From Streptomyces sp. NBC_01803 (lineage in GTDB: Bacteria > Actinomycetota > Actinomycetes > Streptomycetales > Streptomycetaceae), in contig NZ_CP109073.1 of NCBI RefSeq assembly GCF_035917415.1, forward strand, positions 1,240,001 to 1,304,000: a stretch of DNA of 64,000 bases. Reading direction: 5' to 3'. The notes beneath the pieces are model-generated. The model was given only the letters and a program-made list of their open reading frames with translations. It ran no database searches and was not told where the DNA came from. The position numbers and the translations under genes were made by a program. Position 1 is the stretch's first letter; every line of letters begins with the position of its first letter. Below are positions 25,424-33,937 of the stretch, piece after piece.

Positions 25424-27484
25424 TCAGTCGGCGAGGGCGGTGTCGCGCAGGGACGCGATGACGGCCCGGCCCTCGTCGACGACCGTGCTCAGCACCTCCA
25501 CGAACTCCTGCCGTCCCTGCGTCTCCGGACGCGCCATGCGTTCCCGGACCCGCTCAGCGGACTCCTCCAACTCCTCCAGGTACTTCAACAGGTTGAACTC
25601 AAGGTTCTCAAGCACCCCCGTGCCCTTCAGGCCGATGGCCAACTCGAAGGCTTCCCGCACCTGCTGGGCCTCCGTGTCCAGCCCGTCGATCCACTCCTGC
25701 TGCGTCACCTCCAAAGACGTGGCACGGTCCCTGTGGCGCTGCACCCCCATGTACACCAGCGCCGACAGGCCCAGCACCGCGGCGGCCGGCGGGAAGGCGA
25801 TGCCCGCCGTCACCATGCCGCCCATCCACGACCCGGTGGCGACGATCGGGGCGGATATCCCCAGGAAGGCCGCCGTCCGCTGCACGAGGTCCTCGGTCGA
25901 GGTGCGTGCCTGCCGGGGGCGCGGCAGGTCGAGCTCGCTGAAGTCGACGGTGTAGTCGGGCAGTCGGCCGGCGGCGTCGTCCGCTCCCAGCCGACTGCGC
26001 ACCATGCGCACCGCCTCCTTCCGGAACTGCTCCAGCAGGTCCGCCCACACCGCGGCCGGCCCGTCCGGCTCCGCCTCGACCCAGCTCCGCTTCGCCAGGA
26101 ACAGGTCCCGCTGGATCTCGTGGGCCTTCGCCGGCCGACGGACGTCCGTGGTGCGAATCCGTTCGTCCAGGGCGGCGTGCAGGTGCGCGGACAACCCGTT
26201 GAACGAGCGCGCGGCGCGTTTGACGTAGTCCCGCAGCCTCTTCTCCAGGTCCTCGCGGATGAGCGGTATCGCCTCCTCCACTTCCCGGGCCCTGGTGGCG
26301 AGTTCGGCCAGCTCGTTCTCCAGCGCTTCGATGGGCAGGCGCTCGGTCCGCAGCCGTTCGGCCAGCGACGAGAAGCGGCGACCGAGCAGCCCGCGCGCCT
26401 CGTCGGCGACCTTCCCCATGCGGCGGCGCCCGGTCTCCTGCTCGATCAGCCCGCCGAGGGTCTCGCGCAGCGCGGCCATGTGGCTGCCGTCGGTCAACCG
26501 CCGCGCCCGGCCCGGGTCCTCGATCAGCGCCCCGCGCGCCTCGGACGCCGGCGACGCCGGGACGAACCCCTCACCGATGAAGCCCAGGTCGGGGCGGCCG
26601 TCGACGGTGAACTTCTCACGCAGATAGGCGTTGTTGCGGTCGATGGTGGCCCGCCAGGCGGGGATGTCGCGCAGGTCGAGCTGGGTGGCCGTGTCGATGG
26701 CCGTGACCACCCACACGACGCGCTTCTTCGAGACGCGGTGGTGCTGGTAGAGGAAGCGGATGAGAGCGAGGTCGTTCTCGGACAGGGAGCGGGAGGCGTG
26801 CGAGACGTAGAGGAAGCAGTCGGCGTCCCCCATCGCCTGTTCGACGATGCGGTCGTGCACGGCGTTCGGGGAGCCGTAGCCCGGCAGGTCGTAGAGCTTG
26901 GCGGGGAGGGTGTACGGCGAAATCTGGATCTCTATCTCGGCGACGTCCCGGGTCCAGTGCGGTTCCAGCCGGTTGGTGATCTCGGCGTCGTGCATCGCGT
27001 ATGCGGCCACGACGGCCGGCGGCGGGCGGTCGCCGATGTCCTCCCACTCGTCCTCGGCGGCATCCATGAACTGGACCCGCAGAAAACGGCGTTCGTCCGC
27101 GTCGCCGCCCGGTCGGTCCTCGGGGTCGACGGGCAGCACGGTCGCCGGGCACGCCGTGGTCGGCACCGGCGAGGAGGGCAGCAGCCCGACGAACTTCTCG
27201 GCGACACTCCCGTCCGGCTGTTCCACCTCCAGCAGCTTGAGCTTGTGCTGCAGCCCGCTGAGCAGGAAGCTCTTGCCCGAGGAGAACGCCCCCAGCAGCG
27301 CGACGTTGATCAGCGCGGAGGATGCTCGTGTCCGCAACTGCCGTACGCCGTCAGCGTCCTGAAGGGCCCGCGCCTCCCAGTCGGCGGGAGTCTCCGGAAG
27401 GGTCGCCACGCGGCGGAGCCACGCCTCGGCCCGGTCGAGCGTCTCACGGAGCCCGGCTCGCGTCTCTTCTATACCTGTCGTCAT
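25424..27484 (-). CDS. Dynamin-family large GTPase
   Basis: This is a 686-residue dynamin-like GTPase. The P-loop is GAFSSGKS (65-72), switch/G3 is YDLPGYGSPNAVHD near 199, and the G4 region is VVWVVTAIDTATQ. Long coiled-coil helices follow (LAERLRTERLPIEALENELA; EVEEAIPLIREDLEKRLRDY), then two membrane segments around 545-580 (GSWMGGMVTAGIAFPPAAAV) and a C-terminal helix (KYLEELEESAERVRERMARP). ATG 27484 has AAGGGGGC upstream. Bacterial dynamins remodel or repair membranes and some act against phage. It is not the paired DynA/DynB arrangement; its neighbour is the STAND-TPR gene. Confidence 0.85.
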   Translation of the reverse strand: MTTGIEETRAGLRETLDRAEAWLRRVATLPETPADWEARALQDADGVRQLRTRASSALINVALLGAFSSGKSFLLSGLQHKLKLLEVEQPDGSVAEKFVGLLPSSPVPTTACPATVLPVDPEDRPGGDADERRFLRVQFMDAAEDEWEDIGDRPPPAVVAAYAMHDAEITNRLEPHWTRDVAEIEIQISPYTLPAKLYDLPGYGSPNAVHDRIVEQAMGDADCFLYVSHASRSLSENDLALIRFLYQHHRVSKKRVVWVVTAIDTATQLDLRDIPAWRATIDRNNAYLREKFTVDGRPDLGFIGEGFVPASPASEARGALIEDPGRARRLTDGSHMAALRETLGGLIEQETGRRRMGKVADEARGLLGRRFSSLAERLRTERLPIEALENELAELATRAREVEEAIPLIREDLEKRLRDYVKRAARSFNGLSAHLHAALDERIRTTDVRRPAKAHEIQRDLFLAKRSWVEAEPDGPAAVWADLLEQFRKEAVRMVRSRLGADDAAGRLPDYTVDFSELDLPRPRQARTSTEDLVQRTAAFLGISAPIVATGSWMGGMVTAGIAFPPAAAVLGLSALVYMGVQRHRDRATSLEVTQQEWIDGLDTEAQQVREAFELAIGLKGTGVLENLEFNLLKYLEELEESAERVRERMARPETQGRQEFVEVLSTVVDEGRAVIASLRDTALAD

Positions 27485-27808
27485 CGTCTCGCCCCCTTGA
27501 GCGAGTGTTATACCGGCAACGCCCCTCCACCGGAGCCGGTCCGGCAGAGGATCCGGCGGACTGTTTCCGAGGCGTGACGCTCCCGGGACAACGGTCCCGG
27601 TCGCGGCGGGCGCGGTAGGCGTCGAGGAGGGCGGCGCCCTCGTCGTCGGCGCGCACGGCGATTCCCGCGAGATGGACCGGGTCCGCGGCGGGGCGAGGGC
27701 CTCGATGTGACGGCTCGCACCGCGAGCCGTCACATCGACGTCCACCGGCGTGAGCGCGCCGGCCGACGGGCCGTCAGGGGCGGCAGCATCACAGCCGATC
27801 CCCCATCA
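27485..27808. other. Intergenic region with a long hairpin
   Basis: About 320 bases between the GlpD-like gene and the dynamin gene. It holds a 17-base-arm hairpin at 27702-27738 and presumably the dynamin promoter. A short frame on the minus strand (RADDEGAALLDAYRARRDRD) is seen near 27610-27660 but is not supported as a gene. Confidence 0.5.
27702..27738 (-). terminator. Long perfect hairpin after the GlpD-like gene
   Basis: Arms of 17 bases (27702-27718 and 27722-27738; core TGACGGCTCGC / GCGAGCCGTCA) enclose an ACC loop. It is the strongest hairpin seen in the window, 70 bases past the GlpD-like stop, and should insulate the dynamin gene from that operon. Confidence 0.7.
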
Positions 27809-29383
27809 TTAACGGTCCCGCTCGTGGGCGAGGGCGGCGCGCGCGGCGTCCAGGGCCGCCGCGCGGTCGGCGGGGACCAGGCCGACCCGGGTGCGGCGGT
27901 CCAGCAGGTCGGCCTCGTCCAGGGCGCCCTCGTGCCGGACCGCCCAGAGCAGCTCGGCCCCGGTGACCCCGGCTCCGGGGGCGACCGGCTCGCGCAGCGC
28001 CGGGTCCGCCGCGCCCAGCGCGTGCACGGCCGGGGCCTCGGTGCCGTAGCGGCGCACCAGTCGGCGCGGGGCGTCCAGCCCGGCCAGCTCCGCCGGGGCG
28101 GCGGCCCCGACCAGGGGCAGCCGGGCGGTGCGGCAGGGCCCGGCGGTCAAGCCGCGGACGGCGACGGCCCGGTCCACGGCGTCCTGCGCCATCCGGCGGT
28201 AGGTGGTCAGCTTGCCGCCGACGACGGTGGTCACGCCGTCGGACGAGGCGAGCACCGCGTGCCGGCGGGAGATGTCGGCGGTGCCGTCGACGGCGTCTGC
28301 CGCGCCCGGCGCGAGCAGCGGGCGCAGGCCGGCGAAGGCGCCGACGACATCGGCGCGGTGGACGGGTACGTCGAGCGCCGAGCCGAGGATGTCCAGCAGG
28401 AAGCCGATGTCGGTTTCGGGGGCCTCGGGCACGTCGGGGACCGGCCCGTCGGCCGGCTCGTCGGTCAGGCCGACGTAGACCCGGCCGTCGTCCTGCGGCA
28501 GGACCAGCACGAAGCGGCTGGTCGCGCCGGCGACCGGGATGTGCAGCCCGGCGCTCAGCCCGCCCAGGGCGGCGGCGCGCAGCACCAGGTGGGTGCCCCG
28601 GGAGGGGAGCAGCCGGACGTCGCCGACCAGCCCGCCGGCCCAGACGCCGGCCGCGTTGACCACGGCACGGGCGCGGACCTCGAACGTCCGCCCGGTCAGC
28701 TCGTCGCGCAGCTCGGCCCCGTCGCCGGTGACGGTCAGCGCCCGGACCCGGGTCAGCACCCGGGCGCCGTGCGCGGCGGCGGTCCGGGCGATCGCGGTGA
28801 CCAGCCGGGCGTCGTCGGCGAGTTGGCCGTCCCAGGAGAGCAGGCCGCCGCGCAGCCCGTGGGGGCGCAGGCCGGGGGCCAGACTGAGGGTCTCGGCGGC
28901 GGATATCCGGCGGGGCGCGGGCAGGGTGGCACGGGGCGTGCGGGCGGCGGCCCGCAGCAGGTCGCCGGCCTCAAGACCGGCCCGGATCACGGCCCCCTGC
29001 CGCCGGGAGACCAGCGGGGTCAGCGGCAGCACGAAGGGGTGGGCCCGCACCAGGTGGGGCGCGACGGCGCGCATCAGCAGCCCGCGTTCGACCGCGCTCT
29101 CGTGGGCCACGCCGACCTGTCCTGAGGCGAGGTAGCGCAGGCCACCGTGGATGAGCTTGGAGCTGAAGCGGGAGGTGCCGAACGCCAGGTCGTGGGCGTC
29201 CACGGCGACGACGGACAGCCCGCGCGAGGCGGCGTCCAGGGCGACTCCGGCGCCCGTGGCGCCGAGGCCGACGACGAGCAGGTCCACGAAACGGGCGCCG
29301 CCGACGGCCGGTTCGGCCAGCCCGGCCAGTTCGCGCGCCCGGCGCGCGGCGGTGAGCGAGGCGTCGGCGGGGGGTGCGGTCAT
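27809..29383 (-). CDS. Glycerol-3-phosphate dehydrogenase-like flavoprotein (GlpD family)
   Basis: This is a 524-residue FAD enzyme. LLVVGLGATGAGVALDAASR (GLGATG at 39-44) is the ADP-binding fold, and TSRFSSKLIHGGLRYLASGQ is the hallmark of GlpD-type glycerol-3-phosphate dehydrogenases. VYVGLTDEPADGP and GGKLTTYRRMAQDAVDRAVA complete the family pattern. It oxidises glycerol-3-phosphate to dihydroxyacetone phosphate at the membrane, passing electrons to quinone. It overlaps the TetR gene by ATGA. The divergent genes encode an alkyl-DHAP-synthase-like enzyme and a lipid kinase, which suggests DHAP supply for lipid synthesis rather than simple glycerol catabolism; no glpF or glpK is present. Confidence 0.88.
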   Translation of the reverse strand: MTAPPADASLTAARRARELAGLAEPAVGGARFVDLLVVGLGATGAGVALDAASRGLSVVAVDAHDLAFGTSRFSSKLIHGGLRYLASGQVGVAHESAVERGLLMRAVAPHLVRAHPFVLPLTPLVSRRQGAVIRAGLEAGDLLRAAARTPRATLPAPRRISAAETLSLAPGLRPHGLRGGLLSWDGQLADDARLVTAIARTAAAHGARVLTRVRALTVTGDGAELRDELTGRTFEVRARAVVNAAGVWAGGLVGDVRLLPSRGTHLVLRAAALGGLSAGLHIPVAGATSRFVLVLPQDDGRVYVGLTDEPADGPVPDVPEAPETDIGFLLDILGSALDVPVHRADVVGAFAGLRPLLAPGAADAVDGTADISRRHAVLASSDGVTTVVGGKLTTYRRMAQDAVDRAVAVRGLTAGPCRTARLPLVGAAAPAELAGLDAPRRLVRRYGTEAPAVHALGAADPALREPVAPGAGVTGAELLWAVRHEGALDEADLLDRRTRVGLVPADRAAALDAARAALAHERDR

Positions 29384-29976
29384 GGGGCGAGGGCCCTCTC
29401 CAGGATGTGCGCCAGCTCCTGGGCGAAGGCGGCCTCGTCCAGCTCGGGGTCGGCGTCCTCGGCCATGGTGGGCAGGGACAGCGCGAAGGACTGCACGACC
29501 AGCAGCAGTGCCCTGGCCTGGCGCGCCGGGTGGCCGGGGCGCACCGAGCCGTCGGCGTGGCCCTCGCGCAGCGCCTCACCGATCAGGTCGAGCAGGGCCT
29601 CCTGGCTGGCGCCGCGGCGGTCCAGCACGTAGGGCAGCAGCAGCTCCGGATCCACATCGACGATCTTGCGGAACAGCGGGTGGGCGCGGAACGCCCGGAG
29701 ACCGGCCACGACGCCCGCCACCAGCTCCCCCAGGACGGGCCGGCCGGGGCGCCGCCCGGCCGCCGTGGAGCGCGCGAGGGCGGTCCACTCGCGGGTCATC
29801 AGGTCCCTGACCAGCGTCTGCACGTCGGGCCAGCTCCGGTAGATCGTCATCCGGGACACCCCGGCGCGACGGGCCACGTCGGTGAGGGTGGTGCGGCGCA
29901 CGCCGACGGCCAGCACGCAGTCGCGCACCGCGTCGAGGACGGCGTCGGCGGTGCCGTTGTGACGGTTAGGCGTCAT
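29380..29976 (-). CDS. TetR family regulator of the lipid locus
   Basis: This is a 198-residue TetR protein. The HTH (about 13-55) reads TTLTDVARRAGVSRMTIYRS and then WPDVQTLVRDLM. The rest is a helical ligand domain. It is the first gene of the minus-strand operon and shares ATGA with the GlpD-like gene. A 13-base palindrome at 29979-29991 touches its start codon, and the divergent flavoprotein gene starts 72 bases away, so one operator could control both arms. Confidence 0.87.
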   Translation of the reverse strand: MTPNRHNGTADAVLDAVRDCVLAVGVRRTTLTDVARRAGVSRMTIYRSWPDVQTLVRDLMTREWTALARSTAAGRRPGRPVLGELVAGVVAGLRAFRAHPLFRKIVDVDPELLLPYVLDRRGASQEALLDLIGEALREGHADGSVRPGHPARQARALLLVVQSFALSLPTMAEDADPELDEAAFAQELAHILERALAP

Positions 29977-29978
29977 GT

Positions 29979-29991
29979 GTCACAGTGTAAC
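29979..29991. promoter_or_regulatory. Candidate TetR operator in the divergent lipid-locus promoter
   Basis: GTCACAGTGTAAC (29979-29991) is palindromic except for one mismatched pair and lies between the divergent TetR and flavoprotein genes, three bases from the TetR start codon. It is a short site, so confidence is moderate. Confidence 0.4.
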
Positions 29992-30047
29992 GTATCCGTC
30001 CCGGCGAGGACGCCGGAGTCCGGGGGCCGCCACGGAGAGGGGCAGCG

Positions 30048-31673
30048 ATGAACGACAGAGCGATGCGGGACATGGTGTGGAGCGGCTGGGGCGACCCCGG
30101 CCGGGCGGCGCCGCTGCCGGACTCCGTGGCCGGCCTGCTGCGGGAGCTGCTCGGGGTGCGGCACGCCGCGCCCGCGGTGCCACTGTCCGGCGTCGCACTG
30201 CCGCCCGCCCGGCTGGCCGGCCCGGAGCTGGCGGACCTCACCGCGGCGGTCGGCGGACCGGCGTTCCTGCGCACCGACGCGGAGAGCCGCGTCCGGCACA
30301 CCCGCGGCAAGTCAACGCCCGATCTGCTGCGCATCCGTTCCGGCGAGGCGTCCGATGCCCCGGACGCGGTCGTGCTGCCCGGGGACCACGCCGAGGTGCT
30401 GGCCGTTCTGCGGGCCTGCACGCGACACCGGGTGGCCGTGGTGCCGTTCGGCGGCGGCACCTCGGTGGTCGGCGGCCTGGCGCCCCGCTCCGGCGACTCC
30501 GCCGGCTCCGCCCGCCCCTTCGTCGCCCTCGACCTGCGCCGGCTGGACCGCCTGCTGGCCCTCGACCCGGTCTCCCGCACCGCCACCTTCCAGGCGGGCC
30601 TGCGCGCCCCGCGCGCCGAGGAGCTGCTGTCCGGACACGGCTTCACCCTGGGCCACTTCCCGCAGTCCTTCGAGTGGGCCACGCTCGGCGGCTTCGCCGC
30701 CACCCGCTCCAGCGGTCAGGCGTCGGCCGGCTACGGCAGGTTCGACGACCTCGTCACCGCGCTGACCGTGGCCACCCCCGAGGGCACCTGGGACGTCGGC
30801 CGGGCCCCGCGCTCCGCCGCCGGCCCGGACCTGCGGCAGTTGGTCCTCGGCTCGGAGGGCACGCTCGGCGTGATCACCTCGCTGACCGTGGCGGTGCGCC
30901 CGGCGCCGGCGTCCCGGGTGTACGAGGGCTGGCGGTTCGGCTCCTTCGAGGAGGGCGCGGCGGCCCTGCGCCGCCTCGCGCAGGACGGACCGCTGCCCAC
31001 CGTGCTGCGCCTGTCCGACGAGACCGAGACGATGATCGGCCTGGCCAGACCGGACTCCCTCACGGGCCGACCGGACGACGCCGCCGGCTGCCTGGCCATC
31101 GCCGGCTTCGAGGGCACCGAGGAGGAGACCGCCAACCGCCGGGCCGCCACCCACGCGGTGCTCACCCGGTGCGGCGGCGAACCGCTGGGCGAGACCCCGG
31201 GCCAGGACTGGGAACGCGGCCGGTACGCCGGGCCCTACCTGCGGGACGCGCTGCTGGACGCGGGCGCGTTCGCCGAGACGCTGGAGACCGCCGGCTTCTG
31301 GTCGGCCCTGCCGGAGCTGTACCGGGAGGTGCGCGAGGCGCTGACCGGGACGCTGACCGAGGCCGGCACCCCTCCGCTGGTGCTGTGCCATATCTCGCAC
31401 GTCTATCCGACCGGCGCCTCGCTCTACTTCACGGTGGTCTCGGCGCAGGGCGAGGACCCGGTGGCACACTGGGCACCTGCCAAACGGGCGGCGAACGAGG
31501 CGATCATCGCGGCCGGCGGCACCATCAGCCACCACCACGGCGTCGGCACCGACCACCGCGACTGGTATGCCCGGGAGGCCGGGCCCCTCGGCATGGTCGT
31601 GCTGAGCGCCGTCAAGGCCACGCTCGACCCGGCCGGCATCCTCAACCCCGGCGTGCTGCTGCCCGCCGGCTGA
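30048..31673 (+). CDS. FAD-binding oxidase, alkyldihydroxyacetonephosphate-synthase-like
   Basis: This is a 541-residue flavoprotein of the VAO/FAD_binding_4 family. The FAD domain has AVVPFGGGTSVVGGL near 140 and LVLGSEGTLGVITSL near 270. Between them, TLGHFPQSFEWATLGGFAAT and RSSGQASAGYGRFDDLV are the signature of alkyl-DHAP synthases, which swap the acyl chain of acyl-DHAP for a fatty alcohol to make an ether lipid. ISHHHGVGTDHRDWYAREAG near the C-terminus is the family's His-rich motif. The ATG has GAGAGGGG upstream. With GlpD-like and diacylglycerol-kinase genes beside it, an ether-lipid role is plausible. Confidence 0.85.
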   Translation: MNDRAMRDMVWSGWGDPGRAAPLPDSVAGLLRELLGVRHAAPAVPLSGVALPPARLAGPELADLTAAVGGPAFLRTDAESRVRHTRGKSTPDLLRIRSGEASDAPDAVVLPGDHAEVLAVLRACTRHRVAVVPFGGGTSVVGGLAPRSGDSAGSARPFVALDLRRLDRLLALDPVSRTATFQAGLRAPRAEELLSGHGFTLGHFPQSFEWATLGGFAATRSSGQASAGYGRFDDLVTALTVATPEGTWDVGRAPRSAAGPDLRQLVLGSEGTLGVITSLTVAVRPAPASRVYEGWRFGSFEEGAAALRRLAQDGPLPTVLRLSDETETMIGLARPDSLTGRPDDAAGCLAIAGFEGTEEETANRRAATHAVLTRCGGEPLGETPGQDWERGRYAGPYLRDALLDAGAFAETLETAGFWSALPELYREVREALTGTLTEAGTPPLVLCHISHVYPTGASLYFTVVSAQGEDPVAHWAPAKRAANEAIIAAGGTISHHHGVGTDHRDWYAREAGPLGMVVLSAVKATLDPAGILNPGVLLPAG

Positions 31674-31718
31674 CCGCCCTCCCCCTCCCCCCTCCCCCAG
31701 CCCGAAGAGGCCACGCCC

Positions 31719-32600
31719 ATGCGAGAGTTCACCGCCGTCGTCAATCCCGCCGCGGGCGGCGCCGTGGGCGCGGCCGTGCTGGTGCCGCTGGCCCGGGAGC
31801 TGCGCGCGGCCGGCGCCCGTCTCGACGTGGAGTACAGCCGTGGCCTTGAGCACGCCCGGCGGCTGACCCGGGAGGCCGCCGACCGCAAGCGCACGGTGCT
31901 CGCCGTGGGCGGCGACGGGATGGTCGGCCTGGTCGGTGGCACGCTGGCCGGCACCGGGGCGGTGCTCGGCCTGGTCCCGGCGGGCCGGGGCAACGACTTC
32001 GCCCGCGCCCTCGGCCTGCCCACGGAGACGGCCGCGCTGGCCGAGGTGCTGCTGCGCGGCGAGCCGCGGCCGGTCGACGCCATCGAAGTGGAGTCGGCCG
32101 TCCACCCGCGCACGGCCGTGCTGGGCAGCGTCTACGCGGGCGTGGACGCGCTGGCCAACCGCTACGCCAACGAGACCCGGCTGCTGCGCGGCGCCGCCTC
32201 CTACTACGCCGGCGGTCTGCGCGCCGTGCTCGGCTGGCGGGTGACGGCGTTCCGCGTCACCGTGGACGGCCGGGAGCACGCCTTCCGCGGCTACTCCGTG
32301 GTGGCGGCCAACTCGGCGTTCTACGGCTTCGGCCGGAGGATCGCACCGGGGGCCAGGGTGGACGACGGGCTGCTGGACGTGGTGGTGCTCCAGGAGGCGT
32401 CCAGACTGCGGTTCTTCACCACGATGAACGACCTCAAGACCGGCGCCCACGTCAACCGCCCGCAGGTGGCGGTGCTGCGCGGCCGGGAGATACGGATCGA
32501 GGCGGACCGCCCGGTGCCCTACGGCGCCGACGGCGAGGTGAACGCGACGGTGCCGGTCACCGCCCGGGTCCTGCCCGGGGCGCTCAACATCCTGTACTGA
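31719..32600 (+). CDS. Diacylglycerol kinase / lipid kinase family protein
   Basis: This is a 293-residue lipid kinase. VVNPAAGGAVGAAVLVPLAR and then VLAVGGDGMVGLVGGTLAGT with LGLVPAGRGNDFARALGLP give the DAGK catalytic core (GGDG and GRGNDFAR). The C-terminal half has the YegS/DgkB-type beta domain (VAVLRGREIRIEADRPVPYG; DGEVN). It phosphorylates diacylglycerol or a related lipid to a phosphatidate. It follows the flavoprotein by 45 bases and is almost certainly in its operon; together they imply phospholipid modification. Confidence 0.88.
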   Translation: MREFTAVVNPAAGGAVGAAVLVPLARELRAAGARLDVEYSRGLEHARRLTREAADRKRTVLAVGGDGMVGLVGGTLAGTGAVLGLVPAGRGNDFARALGLPTETAALAEVLLRGEPRPVDAIEVESAVHPRTAVLGSVYAGVDALANRYANETRLLRGAASYYAGGLRAVLGWRVTAFRVTVDGREHAFRGYSVVAANSAFYGFGRRIAPGARVDDGLLDVVVLQEASRLRFFTTMNDLKTGAHVNRPQVAVLRGREIRIEADRPVPYGADGEVNATVPVTARVLPGALNILY

Positions 32601-32920
32601 GACGCCACATATGGGGTTTCGCGAGCATCGCGGTCCGGCGGTTGACGCCCCCCGACGGCGACCACACTCTGCTCCGTGCCCCAACAGTCAGCGACAACGC
32701 AACGGAGTGAAGGCTTCGGCTTCGCCACCGAGTTCGGCGACGGTCGGCCGAAACGACCCGCGCCGCGCCCGGTGGCCGGCGTTCCCGGTCCCCACCGGTC
32801 CCCAGCGGTCCCCACCGGTCCCCAGCGGTCCCCACCGGTCCCCACCGGTCCCCACAAGGAAGGCGGATATGAGTGCGGCGGTACCCCTTTCTTCGGCGAG
32901 GACCGGGACATGCTCCGGGG
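32601..32920. other. Intergenic region with decamer tandem repeat
   Basis: This spacer lies between the convergent lipid-kinase and dioxygenase genes. It contains the seven-copy decamer array at 32786-32855 and no supported gene. Confidence 0.6.
32786..32855. repeat. Decamer tandem array, CGGTCCCCAS x7
   Basis: Seven contiguous 10-base units run from 32786 to 32855; units 1, 3, 5, 6 and 7 end in C and units 2 and 4 in G (CGGTCCCCAC or CGGTCCCCAG). It looks like a slippage-generated minisatellite between convergent genes. Confidence 0.9.
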
Positions 32921-33937
32921 TCAGTCGTCGGGGATGCCGGTGCCGCTGAGGGCGGGGACGGTGTCCTCGCGGCGGGTGAGGGAGCGGGCGCCGCGGCGGA
33001 ACTGGTCGAGTTTGTCGACGATGGTCTGGCCGACGGGGGTGTGGCCCCAGATGCTGATGCCCTGGTGAGTGGTGGGCCGCCAGGTCGTCTCGTCGATGGT
33101 GAGGGGGTTCCAGCCGACCTCCCATTCGAAGCCGGAGGGGGTGCGGGCGTAGTAGGAGAGTTCCTTGTCGTTGGTGTGCTGTCCGACGGACAGGGCCATG
33201 TCGAAGCCGAGTTCCCCCACGCGCTGGTAGCTCTGGGCGAGGTCGTCGAGGGTGGCGGCCTGGATGTTGAGGTGCTGGACGCGGGTGCGGATGGGGTCCA
33301 GGGGCAGGCCGCGGGTGGCGGCGACGGCGATGGAGTGGTGGCGTTCGTTGACGCGCAGGAAGCGGATCTTGAGCTTGACGCCGCTGATGGTCTCGTCGAT
33401 GTAGTCGGTCAGGCGGGCGTCGAAGACCGTGTTGAAGTAGCCGCGGACCCGCGTCGGCTTGCTGGAGGTCAGGGCGATGTGGCCCAGGCCGGCCTCGCCG
33501 GTCACGAAGCCGGAGGCGCGCATCCGCAGCGGATCGGGCGCGGTGCGGGGCGTGGTGTAGATCTCCTGGGTGATGCCCTTGGGGCCGGGGAAGCGCAGCA
33601 GGCGTTCGACGCCGCGCAGGGCCGCGTCCTCGGCGGAGCCCGGGACGAGGGGGACGCCGTGGGCGCGGATGCGGGCCTCGATCTGTTCGAAGGCGGCGTG
33701 GTCGTCGATGTGCCAGCCGGTGGCGACGACGTCCTCGGCGGGGCCGCGCCGGAGCAGGAAGCGGCACTCCTGGTCGTCGAGGCGGAAGCGCGTGACGCCG
33801 CTGTCGAGGGCGTCGTGGTGCATGCCGATGGCGTCGGTGCCGAAGCGGTGCCAGTCGGTGAAGCGGTTGGTCTCGATGACGATGTAGCCGAGGTGGACGG
33901 CGCCGAAGACGGACGGGAGGGCGGCAGTGGTGGTCAT
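32921..33937 (-). CDS. Type I extradiol (meta-cleavage) dioxygenase
   Basis: This is a 338-residue vicinal-oxygen-chelate dioxygenase of the BphC/HsaC type. Two repeated beta-alpha-beta modules are visible. Fe(II) ligands are likely His153 (GLGHIALTS), His222 (RVQHLNIQA) and Glu273 (PSGFEWEVGW); His200/His201 (NERHHSIAV) matches the active-site His. The ATG overlaps the stop of the upstream C-C hydrolase (ATGA). It opens a catechol next to a hydroxyl to give a 2-hydroxymuconic-type product for that hydrolase. The substituent it prefers is not fixed by the sequence. Confidence 0.88.
   Translation of the reverse strand: MTTTAALPSVFGAVHLGYIVIETNRFTDWHRFGTDAIGMHHDALDSGVTRFRLDDQECRFLLRRGPAEDVVATGWHIDDHAAFEQIEARIRAHGVPLVPGSAEDAALRGVERLLRFPGPKGITQEIYTTPRTAPDPLRMRASGFVTGEAGLGHIALTSSKPTRVRGYFNTVFDARLTDYIDETISGVKLKIRFLRVNERHHSIAVAATRGLPLDPIRTRVQHLNIQAATLDDLAQSYQRVGELGFDMALSVGQHTNDKELSYYARTPSGFEWEVGWNPLTIDETTWRPTTHQGISIWGHTPVGQTIVDKLDQFRRGARSLTRREDTVPALSGTGIPDD

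Noticed and set aside
27444..27720. Small frames antisense to the spacer (RADDEGAALLDAYRARRDRD)
   Set aside because: No RBS, no motif, and overlapped by the long hairpin at 27702-27738.
32786..32855. CRISPR array or iteron origin
   Set aside because: Uniform decamers without spacers, no rep or cas gene nearby.
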